A DNA stretch of 15,068 bases from positions 1-15,068 of the forward strand of contig CAZKTS010000248.1 of NCBI GenBank assembly GCA_964555735.1, read 5' to 3'. Source of the stretch: CAZKTS01 sp964555735 (GTDB taxonomy: Bacteria > Actinomycetota > Acidimicrobiia > IMCC26256 > PALSA-555). The notes under the pieces are model-generated. The model saw only the letters and a program-made list of their open reading frames with translations. It was not told the origin of the DNA and ran no database searches. Positions 1-8,186 of this stretch are shown here, piece after piece (positions within the stretch are counted from its first letter, which is position 1; each line of letters starts with the position of its first letter). The translations under genes were made by a program, and so were the position numbers.

Positions 1-1545
1 GTCGTCCTTGATCGCGCGGACCACGGCAGCCACGTCGGCGGCCTCGAGCTCGCGCACCTCGGCCACGTTCTCGGTGGACACCCCGCCGAAGAGCGACACC
101 GGGAGCTCGCCGTCGATCGCCTCGCGGTGGGCGTGGAGGTCGACGTGCGCGGCCTGCACGCCGGGAAGCTCGTCGAGCAGCCCGGCGAACACGGTGTTGG
201 TGAAGTCGAGGATGCCGGGCACCGACCGGAAGTTCTCGACGAGCGACTCGGTGCGCAACCCGAGCTGCTCGCGCGCCTGGTGGTACACGCGGAGGTCGGC
301 CCGGCGGAAGCGGTAGATCGACTGCTTCGGGTCGCCGACCACCACGAGGGCCCCTGGACGCGGCGTGAGCGCCGACCACGGCTTCGACGCGGGATCGTCG
401 TCGGTCGTGGTGAGCAGGAGCGCGAGCTCGATCTGGAGGGGGTCGGTGTCCTGGAACTCGTCGAGGAGGATGCACCGATACCGGGCGGCGACGGCATCGC
501 GCACGCTCGCGTCGTCCCGCAGCAGGTTGCGCGCGTGCACGAGGAGATCGTGGAACTCGAGGGTGCCGGCGTCGCGGCGCGCGTCCGCAGCGGCGAGCAC
601 GAAGCCGATCACCCGGCTCGCGAGCACGTCGAGCACGAACACGCGCTGCGCCTGGATCGTCTCGTGGACCGTCGTCTCGAGTCGGACGGTGGCCGCACGA
701 ACCTCGTCGATGTCGACGGACCAGCTCGGCTTCCGACCCGCCTTGCGCGCCGCGAGCTTCGGAGGATGGTCGAGCAGGCGCTCGACGAGGTCGAGCTCGT
801 CGGTGGCGGCCGCGAGCTGCTCGCGCCATGGGAGCAGGCGGTCGAGGTGCGCGGCGAGGAGGTCGTCGCCACTCACACAGCACGAGCGGAGCGTGCGCAG
901 CTCGTCGAGGATCGCGATGACCGCGTCGGCGTCGAGTGGCGGCAGCGGCGGGTCGTCGGCCTCGACCGGGCGCAGGCGGTCGTGATGGTCGTCGAGCGTC
1001 CGGGCGACGTCGTGGAGGAGCGCGGGGCCCACGCCGAACGCCAGGCCGCGCAGCAACGTGGGTTCGAGCGCAGGGTCGGCGTAGAGGTCGTCGACGAACG
1101 CCGACCAGCGCTGCTCGAACGCGAGGCGGGCCTGGATCTCGTCGAGCACCTCGAAGCCCGGTGGCAGGCCGACCTCGAGCGGGTGCTCGGCGAGGATCCG
1201 CTGCGCGAAGCCGTGCAGCGTGGTGAGGGCGGCTTCGTCGAGCTGGTGCAGCGCCACGGCGCAGCGCTCCCGCTCGATCGGGCCGAGCGCCGGGTCGTCG
1301 CGCCCGTCGGCGACCCGCTCCAGCGCGTCTCGGATCCGGTCGCGGAGCTCGGCCGCGGCGGCCTCCGTGAAGGTGATGGCCGCGAGCTGCCGCAGCTCGA
1401 GCCAGCCCGACGCGACCATCGCCACGACGCGGGCCACGATCGCGGTGGTCTTCCCGGTGCCCGCGCCGGCTTCCACGAAGACGCTGAGGTCGTGCTCGGA
1501 CCGCACGACGTCGCGTGCGGCCTGGTCGACCGGGACCGACGTCAT
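1..1545 (-). CDS. UvrD/AddA-like ATP-dependent DNA helicase, partial
   Basis: This is a superfamily 1 DNA helicase, probably the active motor of a RecBCD-like (AddAB/AdnAB) end-processing complex for double-strand break repair. I translated the minus strand across the whole interval and found 515 codons with no stop; the gene continues past the left edge, so the C-terminal part, including any nuclease domain, is unseen. Visible motifs in order are Walker A AGAGTGKT (26-33), motif Ia ITFTEAAAAELRDR (about 58-71), a TLHGFAQRI segment (about 110), Walker B DEFQD (362-366), motif III GDPKQSIYRFR (from 404) and motif IV NFRS (438-441). This order is that of UvrD/RecB/AddA proteins. The ATG at 1545 overlaps the stop of the upstream nuclease gene in an ATGA, so the two are probably translationally coupled. 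Family identity is firm; AddA versus AdnA versus another RecB-like protein cannot be decided from this fragment. Confidence 0.93.
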   Translation of the reverse strand, partial: MTSVPVDQAARDVVRSEHDLSVFVEAGAGTGKTTAIVARVVAMVASGWLELRQLAAITFTEAAAAELRDRIRDALERVADGRDDPALGPIERERCAVALHQLDEAALTTLHGFAQRILAEHPLEVGLPPGFEVLDEIQARLAFEQRWSAFVDDLYADPALEPTLLRGLAFGVGPALLHDVARTLDDHHDRLRPVEADDPPLPPLDADAVIAILDELRTLRSCCVSGDDLLAAHLDRLLPWREQLAAATDELDLVERLLDHPPKLAARKAGRKPSWSVDIDEVRAATVRLETTVHETIQAQRVFVLDVLASRVIGFVLAAADARRDAGTLEFHDLLVHARNLLRDDASVRDAVAARYRCILLDEFQDTDPLQIELALLLTTTDDDPASKPWSALTPRPGALVVVGDPKQSIYRFRRADLRVYHQAREQLGLRTESLVENFRSVPGILDFTNTVFAGLLDELPGVQAAHVDLHAHREAIDGELPVSLFGGVSTENVAEVRELEAADVAAVVRAIKDD

Positions 1546-4500
1546 GCGTCGCTCCCGTCGTCGGCGCACTCGTCGTCGCGGTCCAGCGCGAGGAACGGGG
1601 CCACCGCGGGCTCCCCCTGCTTCCGGTCCCATGCGCCGAGGCGATCGGGTGCGCACAGGCGGTCGTAGGAGCAGTAGGCGCAGTTGTCGAAGGTGTCGCC
1701 GAGCGCAGGCCGGTAGCTGGTCTCGCCGGGGTAGGCGATGAAGCAGCCGGCATCGATCCCCTCGATGATGCCGCCGACGACCTCGGTGAAACGAGCGTCG
1801 TCGACCGGGAACTCGACGACGGCGGCGTCGATCGCCGCGCGCGTGTTCCAGTAGAAGGCCCGGGCGGCGGTGGCGCCCTGCGCGCGGGCCGCGAGCGCGT
1901 ACACGGGCAGCTGGAGCTTGCGGCCGCCGTCGACCGGGTCCTCCGCATCGACGCCCTGGGGCCGGCCGGTCTTGTAGTCGTAGACCGCGGCGAGCGAGCC
2001 GTCGGGTGCGTGATCGACGCGGTCGATGCGGCCACGGAAGGCCACCGCGCGGCCACCGGGAAGCGTGAGGCTGACGGGAGTCGCTGCATCACCGAACGCG
2101 ACCTCGAGACCGGCTCCGGACGGCACGACCCCGAGCTGCGCGCGGGTGATCGTGTCGACGACCAGGAATCGGGCCGCGGCGTTCACGATGCGTCGCTTGG
2201 CCAGCCGCCAGTGGAGCGGGCGACCGGTGATGCCGCGACGCTCGGCGTCGTCGCAGGCCGCCACCGTGACCTCGGCGAGCAGCCGGGCGTCGTCGGCGTC
2301 CCAGGGTTCATCGGGTGAGACGCGTGGTCGCGCCTCGCCGATGAAGCGCTCGAGGATCTCGTGGATGAGCGTGCCTTCGTCGAGCGCGCTGATCGTGTCG
2401 GTTGCCTCCGGCTTGGGCACCTCGCGGACGCGCAGGACGCGACCGAGCAGGTACCGGAACGGGCAGGTCGCCCAGTCCTGGAGCGCGGTGGGGGAGATGG
2501 CGTGGCCGGCGTCGGGGGTGAGTGCCGAACCCGCGATGCCGCCGTCGAACGGTGTGAGCGCTCGGGAGGCGCGCGCGTCGAGCATCGCGACTCCGGCCCC
2601 GAACGCACCGGTGGTGAGCGGATGGTCGCGCAACGGGCGCGCCGCACCACGCCACTCGGCGAGCGCGCGGAGGTCGTGCTCGGTGATGGATCCGGCGACC
2701 GAGTCCTCGCCGACGCCGTGCTCGAACGACTGCACGACCGTGAGCCATCCGCGGTCTCCGAGGGTGAGGAAGGACTCGGCCCCGAGCTCGGTGCCTTCGA
2801 GCGCGGACGCGGACTCGAGCAGCCAGCGGGCCGGCAGCCGCTTGCGCTGCGCACGGGGATCGGCGCGCGGGAAGCCCAACGTGCGCGTCGGCGCCGCGCT
2901 GAGTGCGCCGAGGTAGGTGCGCAGCTCGCCGGCCCGGCGGTCCGCATGCAACGGCATGCCCGCGAGCAGCCGGCGGTCGGCGTCGGGGAGCAGCGGGTCT
3001 TCACGCCCTCGGGGTGGGAAGGTGCCCTCGGCGGCTCCCAGCACGAAGACCTCGTCGAACGTGGTGGCGTCGGCGGTGGCGAGCGGTCCGACGAACACGC
3101 CGGTCCCGAAGCGCGCGACGCGGCCGAGCGGCACGTCGAGCTCCTGGGCGAGCGCCCGGCGGAAGCGCCCGACGTCGACCGGGGTCCCCAGCTCGTCGAG
3201 CATGGCGAGGCCGCCGAGGATCGCATCGACCCGGCGGCTCGCGTCGAGCTCCTCGGCGGGCCACCGACCGAGGCGCGCCTCCGGGCCGCCGAGGTAGTGC
3301 TGCACGAGCGCGGCGGCCCATTGGGTGTGGGCCGCCCACGTGGACGCCGCGGGCGGCGTGGCACGCTCGGCGACGTCGGCCACGAAGGCGGCGAGCGCGT
3401 CCACGGTCGCGAGGTCGCCCTCGAGCCGTGCCGCGAGGCCGGGACGGTCGTCGTCCTGGCGAGCCGCCTCGAGCCGTTGCTCGAGCGCCCCTCGGTGGCG
3501 TGCGAGACGGTCGGCCCACTGGTCGGCCCCGCGCACGACGCCCGCTTCGCGCGAGACGACATCCCACCGCGCCGCGGGCACCCGCTGGCCGCGCTCGTCG
3601 CGGATCGGGCCGCTGGCCAGCCACGCGGCGACGTCGTCGCGGGCGAGGTCGTCGTCGGCGAGGTGGAGCACGCCGAGGAGGACGCGTGCGACGACACATT
3701 CGGCGAGCCGGCGCGGCGACGGGCCGTTCCACTCGATGCCCGCGGCCGCGAGCTGCTCGGGCACGAGGCGGGCGTACGGCTCGTCGAGGCGGTACAGCAC
3801 CGCGAGCTCGTGGAGCGGCCGGCCGGCCTCGGCCGCCGCGACGACGCGGCGCACGACGGCTCGGACCTCGTCTTCCGGGTCGGCCGCGCTGACGACGGCA
3901 CTGGCGCGCGGCTCGGGCGCGTCCACCGCGTCGCTGCCGCTGCCGTCAGCGCCGATCGCAGCCCCGAGGGTGAGGGTGGCGGCATCGGCCTCGGCGCGCC
4001 CGGTGAGGCCGAGGATCACCGTGGCCCACCCGGCGTCGACCAGCGCGTGCACGAGCGCGGTCGCGGCCACGGAGAGGTCGCTCGGCAGGTGCACCACCAC
4101 GGATCCCACCGCGTCGGCGGTGGCACCCGCGCGCACCGCGTCGGCGGCCGCGGCGAGGAGGTCCTCGTCGTCGTAGAAGGAGGCGGTGCGATCGCGGAAG
4201 TCGGCGTAGAGGCGGGCCACGGTCGCGCTCCGCTCGCCGCGGCCGTCGAGCACGGTGAGCGGTGGCTCGAGCCCGGCCCGGCGCAGGTCGCGGAAGGTTG
4301 CGGCGATGCGGGTGGCCGTGGAGGGGTGGTCGGCCACCGTCGCGAACGGTCCGGGGTCGGCGAGGAGTGCGGCGTGCACGGCCTCGGTGCGAAGCGGCCC
4401 GGCGAGGGGACGACGGCCGGTGGCGGCGAGGGCAGGACCGCCGAGCAGCTCGGCGAGGTGCTCGAGCACCGCGAAGTGGACGTCGAGGAAGCCGCCGCGC

Positions 4501-4736
4501 CGCCCGAGCGCCCGCCGCAGCGAGAGTCCCGCGTAGTTGGACGGCACCACGACCGTGACGGGGGCGAGGGGGTCACCGGCCTGGGCGTCACCCACCGCGG
4601 CCCACAGGGCCTCCCGTGCCGGCTCGCCCACGGGGACCATCCGCACCGGAGCCGCCGTGGGCACGGCCGCGCCCGGGTCGGCCGCATCGGTGGAGAAGTC
4701 GGGGGAGAAGAGGGTGGGGTGGTCCGCCGCGGCCAT
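1542..4736 (-). CDS. AddB-like PD-(D/E)XK nuclease with degenerate helicase domain
   Basis: A 1064-residue partner of the downstream helicase, likely the nuclease subunit of a two-subunit break-resection complex. The C-terminal third is a RecB-family nuclease: GTLIHEILERF (His792), GRIDRVD (Asp905) and YDYKTG (Asp920, Lys922), then LQLPVYAL. Four cysteines frame it in the iron-staple pattern of AddB: Cys758 in TCPFRY, then Cys1019, Cys1022 and Cys1028 (C-x2-C-x5-C), predicting a [4Fe-4S] cluster. The N-terminal two thirds resemble a UvrD-type motor, but the position expected for Walker A (about 61-75, VVVPSNYAGLSL) lacks GKT, so this subunit probably does not hydrolyse ATP. An in-frame ATG lies 132 bases upstream, but I chose the ATG at 4736 because a TAGCCT -10 box ends 8 nt before it and the extra residues look like untranslated leader. 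Length is near that of AddB. Which presynaptic complex family it belongs to is inference. Confidence 0.9.
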   Translation of the reverse strand: MAAADHPTLFSPDFSTDAADPGAAVPTAAPVRMVPVGEPAREALWAAVGDAQAGDPLAPVTVVVPSNYAGLSLRRALGRRGGFLDVHFAVLEHLAELLGGPALAATGRRPLAGPLRTEAVHAALLADPGPFATVADHPSTATRIAATFRDLRRAGLEPPLTVLDGRGERSATVARLYADFRDRTASFYDDEDLLAAAADAVRAGATADAVGSVVVHLPSDLSVAATALVHALVDAGWATVILGLTGRAEADAATLTLGAAIGADGSGSDAVDAPEPRASAVVSAADPEDEVRAVVRRVVAAAEAGRPLHELAVLYRLDEPYARLVPEQLAAAGIEWNGPSPRRLAECVVARVLLGVLHLADDDLARDDVAAWLASGPIRDERGQRVPAARWDVVSREAGVVRGADQWADRLARHRGALEQRLEAARQDDDRPGLAARLEGDLATVDALAAFVADVAERATPPAASTWAAHTQWAAALVQHYLGGPEARLGRWPAEELDASRRVDAILGGLAMLDELGTPVDVGRFRRALAQELDVPLGRVARFGTGVFVGPLATADATTFDEVFVLGAAEGTFPPRGREDPLLPDADRRLLAGMPLHADRRAGELRTYLGALSAAPTRTLGFPRADPRAQRKRLPARWLLESASALEGTELGAESFLTLGDRGWLTVVQSFEHGVGEDSVAGSITEHDLRALAEWRGAARPLRDHPLTTGAFGAGVAMLDARASRALTPFDGGIAGSALTPDAGHAISPTALQDWATCPFRYLLGRVLRVREVPKPEATDTISALDEGTLIHEILERFIGEARPRVSPDEPWDADDARLLAEVTVAACDDAERRGITGRPLHWRLAKRRIVNAAARFLVVDTITRAQLGVVPSGAGLEVAFGDAATPVSLTLPGGRAVAFRGRIDRVDHAPDGSLAAVYDYKTGRPQGVDAEDPVDGGRKLQLPVYALAARAQGATAARAFYWNTRAAIDAAVVEFPVDDARFTEVVGGIIEGIDAGCFIAYPGETSYRPALGDTFDNCAYCSYDRLCAPDRLGAWDRKQGEPAVAPFLALDRDDECADDGSDA

Positions 4737-4744
4737 CGTGGCCG

Positions 4745-4750
4745 AGGCTA
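4745..4750 (-). promoter_or_regulatory. Probable -10 box (TAGCCT) of the addB-like/helicase operon
   Basis: Read on the minus strand, TAGCCT matches the actinobacterial TANNNT -10 element and is separated from the ATG at 4736 by exactly 8 nt. Transcription would begin at or next to the start codon, giving a leaderless mRNA. No Shine-Dalgarno sequence is seen. A short inverted repeat, GGTGT-G-ACACC (4758-4768), lies in the spacer where an operator could sit. The promoter call is inference from motif and spacing. Confidence 0.5.
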
Positions 4751-4872
4751 CCGACGGGGTGTGACACCGCCTGGCGACGCCGTCCGGGCCCGGGCCGGGT
4801 CCTCGGGAACTCGGCGGCGCCCACGAGCGTTCTCTCGCCTGATGCGGATGCGGGGACCCGGTATGCAAGCAT

Positions 4873-4876
4873 GGAG
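4873..4876 (+). promoter_or_regulatory. Ribosome binding site deciding the PBP start
   Basis: GGAG at 4873-4876 is followed by a 6-nt spacer and ATG at 4883. A second in-frame ATG at 4871 has no such signal upstream. The GGAG therefore favours the 4883 start, though the two differ by only four residues. A TATGCA sequence at 4862-4867 could be an imperfect -10 box. Confidence 0.45.
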
Positions 4877-4882
4877 CGCCTC

Positions 4883-6970
4883 ATGAGGAAGCTCCCGAGC
4901 GCGGTTCGCGCCCTGATCATCACCATCGTCGTCGGCGGTGTGGCCGTCGGCGCTTGCCTGGCGGCCCTCATCCCCGGCGCGGCCACGCTCGTCGCGAGCG
5001 AGCACTACACCAGCAACGCGGTCAAGGACCTCAGCGCGCTCGACCAGCGCTCCACGATCTACGACTCCGCCGGTGGCGTGATGGCCGTGCTCGGCACGCA
5101 GAACCGCGAAGAGGTGACCCTCGACCAGGTGCCGAAGATCCTCCAGGACGCGGTGATCGCGGTCGAGGACCAGACGTTCTGGGAGAACGACGGCATCGAC
5201 CCCAACGCGCTCCTGCGCGCCGCGATCAAGAACCTCACCTCGGGCGAGATCGAGCAGGGTGGTTCGACGATCACCCAGCAGCTGGTGAAGAACCGCATCC
5301 TCACCAACAAGCGCGACATCAACCGCAAGATCCGCGAGGTCGTGCTGGCCATCCGGCTCAACGAGAAGTACTCGAAGAACGAGATCCTCGAGCAGTACCT
5401 CAACACCGTGTACTTCGGGCAGGGCTCCTACGGCGTGAAGGCCGCGGTCGAGCGCTTCTTCCTCGTGCAGAGCCCGTTCGGCGTGGTGCCGGCGGTCGAC
5501 CTGTCGCAGGTGACGGTCGGGCAGGCGGCGCTCCTCGCCGGCCTCATCAACAACCCCGAGGGCAACAACCCGTTCGTGAACCCCGAGGGCGCGGCGGCCC
5601 GCCGCAAGCTCGCGCTCGAGCAGATGGTCGACCAGGGCTACATCACCCAGGAGCAGGCCGACGCCGCGAACGCGGAGCCGCTCCCGACGCTCAAGCCTGA
5701 AGCCGAGCTGCGCCCGAAGACCTCGTGGGCCGAAGAGGTGCAGGACCGCCTGTTCAACGACCCCATGTTCGAGGTGCTCGGCAAGACGCCCAAGGAGCGC
5801 CAGGACGCGGTGCTGAAGGGCGGCCTCAAGATCTACGCCACGCTCGACCCCAAGCTCCAGGCCGACGCCCAGGCGGCGATGGACTCCGGCCTCGCGTCCG
5901 CAGCGGCCGGGTTCACCGGCGTGATCGTGGCCATGGACCCGAGCACCGGCGCGGTGAAGGCGATGGTCGCCGGCCCGGGCTTCGAGCAGAGCCAGTACAA
6001 CATCGCGACCAGCTACCCGGGTCGCCAAGCCGGATCGACGTGGAAGGCGATCACGCTCGCCGCCGCGCTCGAGAGCGGCTACTCGCCCAACGACAAGATC
6101 GACGGCCGCTCGCCGTGCTCGTTCGGCACCTACGGGCGCACCCAGAACGCCGAGGGTGGTGGCGGCAGCATCACCACGCTGCGCCAGGCCACCGCGGGTT
6201 CCATCAACTGCGCGTTCGCCCGGCTCGAGCTCTCGGTGGGCTTCAACAAGGTGATCGAGCAGGCCAAGAAGATGGGCCTCACCCAGGACACGCTCAAGCC
6301 GGTCCTGACCCTGACCCTCGGCGCGGTCGAGACGACGATGCTCGAGATGGCCACGGTCGCGTCGACCATCGCCAGCGGCGGCATCCACCACTCGCCGACG
6401 TTCGTGAGCAAGATCGTCGGGCCGGACGGCCAGGTGATCTGGGACGCGGCGCAGGTGCCGGGTGACCGGGCGATGACGGCCGAGAACGCGGCGTGCCAGG
6501 CCGACATCATGCAGGGCGTGTTCAAGGGCGGCGGGACCGCGTCGGGCAAGGGCCTCGCCGGGCGTCCCGCGGCCGGCAAGACCGGCACCACCGACAACCG
6601 CGCCGACGCGAACTTCCTCGGCTATACCCCGCAGCTCGCGGCGTTCGTCTGGCACGGCAACGCGGCCGGCCGCATCCCCGGCGCGGGCTTCGGCGGCAAC
6701 ATCCCCGCCACCATCTTCAAGCGCTTCATGGACGCCGCGCTCGCCGACCAGCCCGTCGTGCCCTTCCCGCCCCCCGGCCCGTCGTGCGCGCGACCGGGTG
6801 CGGCGATCACCGAGAACGGTCGCGTCGCGGGTTCCGGCGACCTGTTCCCGGGCGAGACCGTGCCCACGGTCGCGCCGCCCACCGTGGTGGTGCAGCCGAC
6901 GACGCCGACCACCAAGCCGGTGATCACGGTGCCGACGCTGCCGACGACGACGACGGCCCCTCCGCCCTGA
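4883..6970 (+). CDS. Bifunctional class A penicillin-binding protein (transglycosylase/transpeptidase)
   Basis: A 695-residue peptidoglycan synthase that polymerises lipid II and cross-links the stem peptides outside the membrane. After a short basic N-terminus there is one membrane anchor (about 10-33). The GT51 glycosyltransferase domain follows, with EDQTF (catalytic Glu95), GGSTITQQ (126-133) and KNEILEQYLNTVYFG (second conserved Glu about 170). The transpeptidase domain has all three motifs: STWK (nucleophile Ser385, Lys388), SIN (440-442) and KTGT (566-569). No PASTA repeat is seen; the protein ends in an extracytoplasmic Thr/Pro/Val-rich tail of about 45 residues, as in several actinobacterial PBPs. 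Four cysteines (412, 443, 538, 635) lie outside the membrane. The gene is divergent from the nuclease-helicase operon and is followed 51 bp later by the zinc-ribbon operon. Alternative start: ATG at 4871, giving 699 residues. The function is well supported; the paralogue is not determined. Confidence 0.96.
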   Translation: MRKLPSAVRALIITIVVGGVAVGACLAALIPGAATLVASEHYTSNAVKDLSALDQRSTIYDSAGGVMAVLGTQNREEVTLDQVPKILQDAVIAVEDQTFWENDGIDPNALLRAAIKNLTSGEIEQGGSTITQQLVKNRILTNKRDINRKIREVVLAIRLNEKYSKNEILEQYLNTVYFGQGSYGVKAAVERFFLVQSPFGVVPAVDLSQVTVGQAALLAGLINNPEGNNPFVNPEGAAARRKLALEQMVDQGYITQEQADAANAEPLPTLKPEAELRPKTSWAEEVQDRLFNDPMFEVLGKTPKERQDAVLKGGLKIYATLDPKLQADAQAAMDSGLASAAAGFTGVIVAMDPSTGAVKAMVAGPGFEQSQYNIATSYPGRQAGSTWKAITLAAALESGYSPNDKIDGRSPCSFGTYGRTQNAEGGGGSITTLRQATAGSINCAFARLELSVGFNKVIEQAKKMGLTQDTLKPVLTLTLGAVETTMLEMATVASTIASGGIHHSPTFVSKIVGPDGQVIWDAAQVPGDRAMTAENAACQADIMQGVFKGGGTASGKGLAGRPAAGKTGTTDNRADANFLGYTPQLAAFVWHGNAAGRIPGAGFGGNIPATIFKRFMDAALADQPVVPFPPPGPSCARPGAAITENGRVAGSGDLFPGETVPTVAPPTVVVQPTTPTTKPVITVPTLPTTTTAPPP

Positions 6971-6992
6971 CCCTGAGCACCGGATCCACCGG

Positions 6993-7008
6993 CGCGCCAT
7001 CCGGCGCG
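6993..7008 (+). terminator. Small GC hairpin downstream of the PBP gene
   Basis: CGCGCC (6993-6998), loop ATCC, then GGCGCG (7003-7008) form a perfect 6-bp stem 22 nt after the PBP stop. No T-run follows, and the 3' arm abuts the TAGGGT box of the next operon. It may act as a weak terminator or attenuator of PBP read-through. In such GC-rich sequence it could also be chance. Confidence 0.25.
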
Positions 7009-7014
7009 TAGGGT
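7009..7014 (+). promoter_or_regulatory. Probable -10 box (TAGGGT) of the zinc-ribbon/RNase H operon
   Basis: TAGGGT fits TANNNT and lies 7 nt before the GTG at 7022, so the transcript should start at or beside the start codon (leaderless). No recognisable -35 hexamer and no Shine-Dalgarno sequence are present. The same hexamer precedes bioB in this window. Confidence 0.5.
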
Positions 7015-7021
7015 CGGCGGT

Positions 7022-7735
7022 GTGAGCCGACTCGAGCCCCTTCTCGCGCTCCACGAGCGCGACCTCGCGCTCGACCGGCTGCGCCACCGACGCGAGACCC
7101 TCGCCGAGCGCGACGCGTGCGCGGCGGCCGACGCCCGGGTCGTCGAGCTCGAGGCGAGCCTCGAGCGCACGCGGGCCGAGCGCGACGAGATCTCGCGCGA
7201 GGAGACCAAGTTCGAGCACGAGGCGCGGCTGCTGGCGGACCAGGCCGGCCAGGCCGAGGCGAAGCTCTACTCGGGCGAGATCACCTCGCCCCGCGAGCTC
7301 CAGGCGCTCCAGACCGACGTCGAGTCGCTCAAGCGGCACCAGCGCCAGGTCGAGGACCGCCAGATCGTGGCGATGGAACGGCGCGAGCCGCTGGACGAGC
7401 GCATCGGTGTGCTCGACGGCGAGCTCGCAGCGGCGAGCACGGCGGCCACCACCGCGCGGCAGATGCTGACCGAAGCCGAGGCCGCGATCGACGCCGAGGC
7501 TGCGGTCGAGCGCGAGGCGCGCGACGAGGTGGTGGCGGGCATCGATGCCGACCTCGTCGCGGCGTACGAGTCGGCGCGGGTGAAGGCCAACGGCGTCGGT
7601 GCCGCGCGGCTCGTGGGGGCGACGTGTCAGGGGTGCCACCTCACGGTGCCCTCGACCGAGGTCGAGCGCATCCGCAGCGGCGCCGACGACGAGATCGCCT
7701 ACTGCGACAACTGCGGCACGATCCTGGTGCCGTGA
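7022..7735 (+). CDS. Coiled-coil protein with C4 zinc ribbon (DUF164/CT398 type)
   Basis: A 237-residue cytoplasmic protein. Residues 1-190 are highly charged, rich in Glu, Arg and Ala, with heptad-like spacing typical of a long antiparallel coiled coil. The C-terminus is a zinc ribbon with Cys202-x2-Cys205 (CQGC) and Cys228-x2-Cys231 (CDNC). This architecture is that of the C4-type zinc-ribbon family whose mycobacterial member lies directly upstream of the RNase H gene; here too the RNase H gene follows, with a GTGA overlap. No biochemical function is established for the family to my knowledge. A nucleic-acid or protein-tethering role linked to RNase H is inference from conserved neighbourhood. 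The GTG start is chosen because it opens the conserved SRLEPLLALHERD segment and lies 7 nt after the -10 box. Confidence 0.9.
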   Translation: MSRLEPLLALHERDLALDRLRHRRETLAERDACAAADARVVELEASLERTRAERDEISREETKFEHEARLLADQAGQAEAKLYSGEITSPRELQALQTDVESLKRHQRQVEDRQIVAMERREPLDERIGVLDGELAAASTAATTARQMLTEAEAAIDAEAAVEREARDEVVAGIDADLVAAYESARVKANGVGAARLVGATCQGCHLTVPSTEVERIRSGADDEIAYCDNCGTILVP

Positions 7736-8169
7736 GCGAGCCCGAGCGCGAGCTGATCACGATCTTCTGCGACGGCGGCGCGCGCGGCAACCCCGGGCCG
7801 GCCGCGATCGGCGCGGTGGTGCTCGATCCGTCGACCGATCCGCCCGAGGTGCTCGCGACGGTGAGCGAGCGCATCGGGGAGACCACCAACAACGTCGCCG
7901 AGTACCAGGCGCTCATCGCCGGGCTCGAGGCCGCGCGGGCGTTCCCGGCGCGCGGCGTGCAGGTGCGGGCCGACTCGATGCTCGTGGTGCAGCAGGTGCA
8001 AGGGAACTGGAAGGTGAAGCAGGCGCACCTGCGTCCGCTCTGCAAGCGGGCGTGCGAGCTGCTCGGTGCCTACGAGCACCGGGACATCGCGCATGTGCGC
8101 CGCGAGGACAACGTCGACGCCGACCTGCTCGTGAACGCCGCGCTCGACGCCGAGCGGCCCGACGCGTAG
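7732..8169 (+). CDS. rnhA: Ribonuclease HI
   Basis: A 145-residue RNase HI that cleaves the RNA strand of RNA-DNA hybrids, removing primers and R-loops. The four metal-binding acidic residues are all present: Asp14 in FCDGGARGNPG, Glu57 in TNNVAEYQAL, Asp81 in RADSMLVVQQ and Asp131 in NVDADLLVNAA. The basic handle insertion of E. coli RNase HI is not apparent, and the sequence resembles the short actinobacterial/archaeal-like type. The GTG start at 7732 overlaps the preceding stop (GTGA), so translation is probably coupled. In mycobacteria this domain is fused at its C-terminus to a CobC-like phosphatase; here the protein stops after the RNase H fold, and a phosphatase gene follows only after an intervening membrane-protein gene. 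Confidence 0.94.
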   Translation: MSEPERELITIFCDGGARGNPGPAAIGAVVLDPSTDPPEVLATVSERIGETTNNVAEYQALIAGLEAARAFPARGVQVRADSMLVVQQVQGNWKVKQAHLRPLCKRACELLGAYEHRDIAHVRREDNVDADLLVNAALDAERPDA

Positions 8170-8177
8170 CGCCGAAA

Positions 8178-8186
8178 GCGGAAGAG
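8178..8186 (+). promoter_or_regulatory. Purine-rich ribosome binding site of the membrane-protein gene
   Basis: GCGGAAGAG directly precedes the ATG at 8187, in a 17-nt gap after the RNase H stop. The other two junctions of this operon use 4-base overlaps. The spacing is tight, but the purine run supports this ATG over longer upstream readings of the same frame. Confidence 0.4.

Noticed and set aside
127..1668. Long plus-strand open frame opposite the helicase gene
   Set aside because: It is antisense to clear helicase motifs, and its product is a low-complexity run of Arg, Val, Glu and Gly typical of shadows in high-G+C DNA.
4616..4882. N-terminal extension of the PBP frame
   Set aside because: The added residues are Pro/Arg-rich, overlap the divergent nuclease gene and precede a normal cytoplasmic tail and membrane anchor; a GGAG site supports the start at 4883.
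2361..4886. 841-codon plus-strand open frame opposite the nuclease gene
   Set aside because: It shows no recognisable domain and biased composition, and it lies wholly antisense to a gene with intact nuclease and Fe-S motifs.
4748..7639. 963-codon minus-strand open frame opposite the PBP and zinc-ribbon genes
   Set aside because: The plus-strand product has every PBP motif; the minus-strand product is repetitive Arg/Leu/Val-rich sequence with no domain.
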